Source: Gyromitra esculenta (Eukaryota; Ascomycota; Pezizomycetes; Pezizales; Discinaceae). From it: 64,000 nucleotides of DNA. Under the pieces are notes generated by a model. That model saw only the letters and a list, made by a program, of their open reading frames with translations. It ran no database searches and was not told where the DNA came from. Where the stretch lies: positions 2,790,001 to 2,854,000 of the forward strand of contig JBCAML010000001.1 in NCBI GenBank assembly GCA_038503075.1, given 5' to 3'. Shown piece by piece: positions 57,991 to 64,000 of the stretch (the stretch's first letter is position 1; the number at the start of each line of letters is the position of its first letter). Position numbers and translations under genes: made by a program.

Positions 57991-60154
57991 TTGCAGATAA
58001 TGGGAAGTCGATCTATTTCCATGTCAAATGGGAACAAAGATCCCTGAGGGTCGAGTTATTCCTACCTTTGAGATCAATCGAGATCAAATTTGGCGTTGGG
58101 AGAAGTTGCAGGGGTTTTTCTTTAGCGTAGCTATTTTTGAGTTTAATTTTGTTGCTTAGCTAGAGTATAGGATCTACGTGTGAATGTATAAAACTCGTCT
58201 GGAGCTAGACCGAAGTCGACATATGTGCATGCGGAAGGAGAAATGTAGTAGTATGTTGGGGCTTTGTGGGAACGATTGTTTGAGCTTGCGTGAGAGTGGC
58301 GAGGAATTTGGAGACAATACGTACATCCAGATACACATGTAGTTAGGTATATCCTTGGTTCGAGTGCAAAATATACCTTAACTACATGTATTACAGTTTA
58401 AAACCATAGGTGCTGTGGAAACGGTTGAGCTGTGGGATCTTAGGAGTAATGCGTGCATTCTGTCAGCCCTGAGGTAGATCTTTATACGCATAACAAACCA
58501 AAAAACAGAAATTGCAGCACGCTCATGATCAGTTGTGCCTTCTATCTATACCCGTTCTGGCCAGGGTAGTTGATATTAACAAAATCGAAGGCAAGATTGG
58601 ACTTGCGTTTGGGGTGAGCAAAGCTATTAAACTCAAATATGAGAGAAGCTTGAGCGGCTTTGGAAATGAGTTGGATAGTAAGAAAAACTATCCTATTTTG
58701 TGCAGGTGGGTTTATATATTTACATATATACATGTAGTTAGTGGTTGGGCAGTATGTTTGAACACCTGTTAGTGTTGCGATTAATGGCATGGCGTAACAG
58801 CCTTAACACGCGATAAGCCTTTGCCATCCGCACACTTTTTAACAAGATCTCAGCAGGAATGAGGCTCCTAATCGAAATCGTATTTGGAATCGTGGTCCAA
58901 TTTGTGACCGCGCATCGCCCAGTTGTGGAAGGAAACCTGCAGAGATTGATTTACTAGATCGCTGACTCTGACGAGGTGCAAATCCTTCGCAGGCATACGG
59001 ACCAGAAAACAGGGGTGGGCTTTGTATGTTACGGAATTCGTGCCTGGACCGTTGCAGAGAAGCCACACTCCCCGTGTTTTCCGGTCCATATGCTTGATAA
59101 TAAGTATAATATTATTTCCATCACGTCTGCTAATTTCAGTGCTTAGTCATAGGGCTTGGCGACTTTAGTCCGATGCCCACGTGTAATAAAGCTTCTGGAC
59201 GCAGCGTAATGTCTAACGTATTTGACCGGGAAGTGGGACAGATTGGGAAATGGGCCGGTTGAAACACACAAAATCTCTACCCCAAAACTATCTCAACAAC
59301 TACATGTATTTAAAACAAAATTACACTGTTTGGGTAAGGATATCTATATATAAGATATACTCTGTGAAATCTTAAACAGCTATTCCAGATCTCGTTAGAG
59401 TTGAGACTGCAAACTAGAATCCAAATACAATTCTAGTATATATAGGAAGATAGACTGAACGCATTTCTGGAGTTAATCTTATAGTAGAGGGGGAAAAAAA
59501 ACCAGAGACCTTATCAAAGTAGCTGGAGTTAGCTACTCAAACTTGGTGCAAAATTACGACCTCTTTGAATTATTATGAGGGCTGTGTTTCTGACTTTTGG
59601 CGTCTTTCGCCTGTTGCCATGAGACCCACTTCCCCGTCTGACCCACTTCCCGGTCAAATACGTTAATTTAGCAGCGAACCTAAGTTAAGCTTCAAGCTAG
59701 CGTCATAAATTTCCCCCAACTTCTTACTTCTCTTAAGCTTCTCTATCCCATTCCTACTTTCGTATGAGTTCTGATCAGTCTCCTTCAATATTTCAACTCC
59801 ATCAAATCCTGTCTAGACTCGCTCTTATTAACTTCCCTTCACATCTCCTAAGGATTACTTGTGATCCAGTCATCGCCAAGCCTCTGGGCAGTATTTCTGT
59901 TGTCATCTTTTGCTATTCAGAAGGACAGAATTCTGGAAGGGCATCTTGGTTATATTCTGGGTTATGTCACGAGCTACAAAAATGTGGCGATCAAATTTCA
60001 GTCGTGTTCTTGGACGAGACTCGGAAAACATATCTCCCTGCAGCAGTACGTCTTCTAAATTATAATATCAAAAACTTCAGATCACTCTAACACGGATTCG
60101 TCACAAGGTTCATCGACCGATAATCGCCCGAAACAAAAGACTTTGTACTCGCTT
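57991..60154. other. intergenic stretch
   Basis: No firm gene. TACATGTA occurs at 58383, 58729 and 59301. An ATG frame at 59764-60090 (108 codons) directly before the SET gene might be an upstream exon, but no splice joins it convincingly. Confidence 0.45.
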
Positions 60155-62002
60155 ATGGGCCAACAGAGCAAATTAATACCGTCCCGCCGAAAACATACAG
60201 AAATGGGCTGGTACTCTAAGGGGAGTTCCCTTGAATCTTTGGATTATCATGAAAACCTGCCCAGTTATCCACGATCTTCGAATCTGGCCCCTAGCTCGGA
60301 GCGTCTTGAGATATATAACCTTATCCTACGGCCTGCCCCTGGAAAGGGTCTAGGGTTATTCACAACAGAAGACATCCCTAAAGGGAAAACTTTGATCGTC
60401 GAGCGGCCTGCCCTTGTTTGGGCACCCGTTCATGGGGAACTTACAAAACAGAAACACGCTAGTCCGGGGAAGAGCTGGGATAGTATCAAATCTAACTATC
60501 TCCAGAAAGAGCTCGATAAACTCCCCAAACGGAAACAGGGAGAAATCTGGTCGCTTTATAATTACCCAGAAAATTCAAAAGAGTGTCCTTTGCTCAGTAT
60601 CTTCCGGACAAACACTTTTGGATTTTCCGAACACGAGAATTTAACTGGTATCTATGTTTTTTGTGCTCGTCTTAATCACTGCTGCGACCCTAATTGCACT
60701 TGGAATATTTCGGAAAAACCGGAATCAAACGACTCAAGGGACCGTGTAATAAAAGTCACAGCAATAAAAGATATAAAGGCTGGAGAAGAACTTACCATAG
60801 CATATATTTTACGCGAGAACAGGGTGGAAGAAAGACAAGCTGAGCTATTGAGGGCTTATGGATTCCAGTGCGCATGTCCTCGATGCATTTTCGAGCTAAG
60901 AAACTTAGAAAGACTTTATACGTGGCCTTATGACGGAAAACAAAAAGCAAGACTGCGATTCAATCCAACCAGGCCTCGACACACATCTCGAGAAGGTCGG
61001 GGATGGGATTTTCTCACAGTGATTGAGCACATCTCTGGCGATGTTACAGCCATAGACAAAGGCGATATTATCACACGGGAAGCACCGCTTATTCTGTTTA
61101 ACGAGAAGGAGGTTGGGATTATGAGTAGTTTTTTGATATCAGAAATATTTTACCAGTTATCAAGCTCTGGACGGAAGGCATACTTGAGATTGTATAACTG
61201 GCAGCTCAAACCATCGGCTCCGGAAATACCCGGGGTACATTCTTGGTCTTCATACGATTCAGAGTCTACAGATGAGGAGGAATGTACCGGGAAAAGTAAT
61301 TTAGCACGCAAGGTCGACCCACGCATAGTAAAGCGGCCTAAGCCCCAGCCTGAGGAACTACTCGATATATGGAACGCAAACAGCTTGCACTTAGACGATG
61401 GAGTACAGGCTGTTTTTTCATTCTCATGCCATATTAACCATAGCTGTTCGCCTTCTTGCAGGATAGTCTGGTGTAAGAAACAGAAATTTCTTAATCTTGT
61501 GGCTACAAAACCGCTCAAGATAGGTGATCAGATCACAATATGTTATAACTCTGATATTATCTATCATCTTGCTGTTAAGGAGAGGCAATCATATCTGAAG
61601 AAGCACTATGGTTTCGACTGTACCTGTTTTAGGTGTTATATCGACCTAAGCGGTGTCAGCAACTTTGGGCCAAATATCGATCAATTGCCGTTATCCGAAA
61701 TACTTGCTGCTGGAGATGACATTGATTATGGATATAATGGAAATCGTTGTGACGAGGAGCTCCTGGGTACACGGAATGGGATGCTTCAGACCCCCCTAGA
61801 AGGGTTGAGGACGAGCTTACGATCAAATCAGCAAGATCAAACTTTCCGACAAAACACTTTCGGTGAAATTATAATAACAGGACATCCGGGCTATTATGGG
61901 GAAAGCCTACCCCCATCACAGGATACAATGGCGCCATGGAGGGATGAAAACAAACTGCCAATTGAGGAGGCATATCCCGCATGCCAAACTGAGATACAGT
62001 AA
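60155..62002 (+). CDS. protein with two SET domains
   Basis: A single exon of 615 residues from the ATG at 60155. The first SET domain (about residues 50-245) has APGKGLGLFTTEDIPKG, RLNHCCDPNC (172-181), GEELTIAYI and the post-SET cysteines FQCACPRC. A second SET-like domain (about 286-494) repeats the pattern: GDIITREAPLIL, HINHSCSPSC (426-435), GDQITICYNS and FDCTCFRC. NHxCxPxC is the SAM-binding/pseudoknot motif and the Tyr in GEELTIAY the usual catalytic residue. The family methylates protein lysines, often histones. An acidic Ser-rich linker (STDEEEC) lies in the second domain's insert, and the tail after residue 500 is not conserved. No MYND finger is visible. Tandem SET in one chain is uncommon. 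Confidence 0.85.
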   Translation: MGQQSKLIPSRRKHTEMGWYSKGSSLESLDYHENLPSYPRSSNLAPSSERLEIYNLILRPAPGKGLGLFTTEDIPKGKTLIVERPALVWAPVHGELTKQKHASPGKSWDSIKSNYLQKELDKLPKRKQGEIWSLYNYPENSKECPLLSIFRTNTFGFSEHENLTGIYVFCARLNHCCDPNCTWNISEKPESNDSRDRVIKVTAIKDIKAGEELTIAYILRENRVEERQAELLRAYGFQCACPRCIFELRNLERLYTWPYDGKQKARLRFNPTRPRHTSREGRGWDFLTVIEHISGDVTAIDKGDIITREAPLILFNEKEVGIMSSFLISEIFYQLSSSGRKAYLRLYNWQLKPSAPEIPGVHSWSSYDSESTDEEECTGKSNLARKVDPRIVKRPKPQPEELLDIWNANSLHLDDGVQAVFSFSCHINHSCSPSCRIVWCKKQKFLNLVATKPLKIGDQITICYNSDIIYHLAVKERQSYLKKHYGFDCTCFRCYIDLSGVSNFGPNIDQLPLSEILAAGDDIDYGYNGNRCDEELLGTRNGMLQTPLEGLRTSLRSNQQDQTFRQNTFGEIIITGHPGYYGESLPPSQDTMAPWRDENKLPIEEAYPACQTEIQ

Positions 62003-63429
62003 ATTACTGCTGCCCGGTACTCCTAAGAAGATTAGGGTTGAAAAATATGAGGATCAAGAGATGGGAAGTTCTCTCGTAATCCATAACAAGAATTTTAGGA
62101 TTACTGGGTTGTTTGGAAAAATTCTGAGAATTTAATATTTCTAACATTATTAATTAGACAGTATTCCAGCAACAGCGGCTATTTATTTATCGATCCAACG
62201 TATCCCATCGTCTGTAGAATCGTGTTTTCGGTTCACCAGTGTCCCTAATTCTTTTTGTAAACAGCAAAAAATGCTACTACACCACCACCAACTATAAATT
62301 TGTTTAACCTTAGAGGCAAAGAGCATGAATAATAATCAGACTACCTACCTTTTAATTTCAATAATTTTGCAATTTTTTTCGGCTGCAAAATTTATGCTGG
62401 AACATGATGGCATTCTATGCTATGTCTACCTCAGAAGTATTCTGCTTTCTTGATGCTAAAACCTCTATTACTCTCTCAACTCTCAATTGATTTCTATGAA
62501 TTTAGCCCTAGTCAGATTGTCTTTTTATACTCTACATTTAGATAGTGCAAAAAACAAAATATAGTCTTGTAAATGATGGTTAATTTTAAATACAAAATTG
62601 TTGCCCAAATCACCACACCAACCCAGGAATTTTGATCGTAACACAATTAATATACGAGATAGAAACTTGCACACATGGCAGAATAGCTTTAGACATATAC
62701 TAGAAACTTATTTGAAAGCCCTCTCATTATTAGAGGCCTAGAGGTTGAAAGGAAATTAAAAGAAGTGAGAAAAGTAGGCATTTTCGATCAAAATTAGAGC
62801 CCATGACTGTATATACACCGAAAATATATTTAAGAACATGGCAACGGGCTTACTCGCCAGTCTCCGTTACAGACCATGGGATACAGTTTTCTACCATAAA
62901 TATCCTTAGTACAACATTATTTATGGCAAAACCATCCCATTATAGTCAAATTGACTCCCGTAATTATCCTTATCTTTAAAAGTCAACTCCCTTCTAGGTA
63001 AGAGATGATTTATACGATCGTGCCACACAAAGTATCCACGTATTAAGGGTAGGGGAGGGGTGTGGTGGGTGATAGAACAGTGAAGCTTTTCGTTCTGTAA
63101 GGTTATCATAGAAATAATCTAAGACATGTACTACCTTCATATCCTGACCCCTAATACAAAAGCAATATAGTGATAATGAATACCTCTTTAATACATATAT
63201 GATCCGCATACATAAAATGCTGCAGCGACCCCAGAGAAAGTTCAGTTATATTAAGACAACACTACTTATAAGCTTAAGTCGGGTAGTACTGGCACATACA
63301 CGTATCAATAGATTTTCAGGAGCTCGGAGAGTAGTGGTAAATCAAATATGCCTTATTGTATGACTTGAGTTTGCTAATAGGTGTTACCTATATATTAGAT
63401 GATTTAACTAACCTAGGGCCGAAAAGCAT
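62003..63429. other. intergenic stretch without recognisable gene
   Basis: AT-rich; no supported frame on either strand. Confidence 0.5.
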
Positions 63430-63444
63430 CACTGAAACTGCTAG
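63430..63444 (+). repeat. target-site duplication of short LINE copy (left)
   Basis: CACTGAAACTGCTAG, with the partner CACTGAAACTACTAG at 63534-63548 (14 of 15 identical). Confidence 0.8.
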
Positions 63445-63533
63445 TTTTTTTTTTTTGTTAAACCATTGTTTCATTGTTTAAATCTGGTACAAGAATGTCA
63501 CATGCAACCGAAGTTATAGTGTGAACAAAACCC
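63445..63533 (-). mobile_element. very short 5'-truncated LINE copy
   Basis: 89 bp on the minus strand: GTTTTGTTCACACTATAACTT...ACATTCTTGTACC...AACAATGAAACAATGG followed by poly-A (T run on the plus strand from 63445). It matches the 3' end of the element at 13650-20038 with few changes. The 15-bp duplication has one mismatch. Confidence 0.85.
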
Positions 63534-63548
63534 CACTGAAACTACTAG
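63534..63548 (+). repeat. target-site duplication of short LINE copy (right)
   Basis: Right partner of 63430-63444. Confidence 0.8.
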
Positions 63549-64000
63549 CACTTTCCTTGAGAATATATAGGCTGCAAACTTAAGACTTATACACACTACC
63601 CCAAATCGGTGGACAATAATAATTTCCCCTATTGGGCCCTGAGAGCCTAGATCATACATATATGAACTATTAGTTACTAGTAATATTAAAGCGATAAGTT
63701 TTCGTATAGTTGCAAGGATGCCTTAATGTCCCAAATAACGACCTAGGCCTAAAGAGATGAAATGCTGAGCATCGACGAGCGAAATAGAGAAAAAATGGCA
63801 CTCGGCATATTAGAGTACCTTAAGAGTCTAAATACAGTTGGGTTCAGAACAGTGCTCTCGGGCCGGGGAATTCAATGCCGAAAATTGTTACCAGGGTGGT
63901 CCAAAGATCTGAAGTTGACGACAATATGCACCCCAGGATCTTTCTCGGGGAACCGCGAATGCATCCGAGACCGGGTCTTTTTTTAGCGAATACTTAATTC
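63549..64000. other. window end, no firm gene
   Basis: The ATG at 63762 opens 74 codons (stop before 63987) with no recognised family; it could be a first exon of a gene that continues, but this is weak. Confidence 0.35.

Overview
The window looks like a piece of nuclear chromosome from a filamentous ascomycete (Pezizomycotina). The evidence is short spliceosomal introns of about 50-100 bp with GTRNGT donors and CTAAC-type branch sites, a fungal Ure2p-type glutathione transferase, a dienelactone-hydrolase/SnoaL fusion, HEI10-, DDHD- and XAP5-family genes, F-box remnants, a Tad/LINE-type retrotransposon and TG...CA long terminal repeats. I cannot name the species. Genes are sparse; intergenic DNA is AT-rich and full of transposon debris.

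Layout. 1-13.3 kb holds the 3' part of a membrane-anchored protein, a DLH/SnoaL-like gene, a GST gene, about 4 kb with no recognisable gene, a 931-residue DDHD phospholipase gene and a tRNA-Lys gene with a 5-nt anticodon-loop insertion. 13.5-22.1 kb is a transposon nest: a solo LTR split by a full-length but decayed LINE that carries two further LTR-like insertions, then another LTR, a 5'-truncated LINE copy, a 397-bp LTR and a pogo-like MITE. 22-40 kb is mostly non-coding, with MITEs, dispersed repeats and two 5'-truncated LINE copies with (CAA)n tails. All gene candidates found there are on the minus strand: a seven-transmembrane protein, a small two-exon membrane protein, a decayed gene, and two proteins that share a C-terminal domain.

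40.5-62 kb is a second gene-bearing block: XAP5/FAM50 (-), the HEI10-like meiotic RING protein (+), an unidentified ORF series (+), a TTC1-like TPR protein (-), a HAD phosphatase (-), a TENA/THI-4-like protein (+), a small membrane protein (-), an F-box/LRR pseudogene (+) and a protein with two SET domains (+). The genes look like independent eukaryotic loci with housekeeping or meiotic roles. I see no operon and no biosynthetic cluster.

The most interesting signals are 19 copies of the palindrome TACATGTA, all outside the exons I could model; a C-terminal domain shared by two neighbouring minus-strand genes; the nested retroelements with readable target-site duplications; the tRNA-Lys with a very short putative intron; and the tandem SET protein. 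All exon boundaries were set by eye from splice consensus and reading phase.
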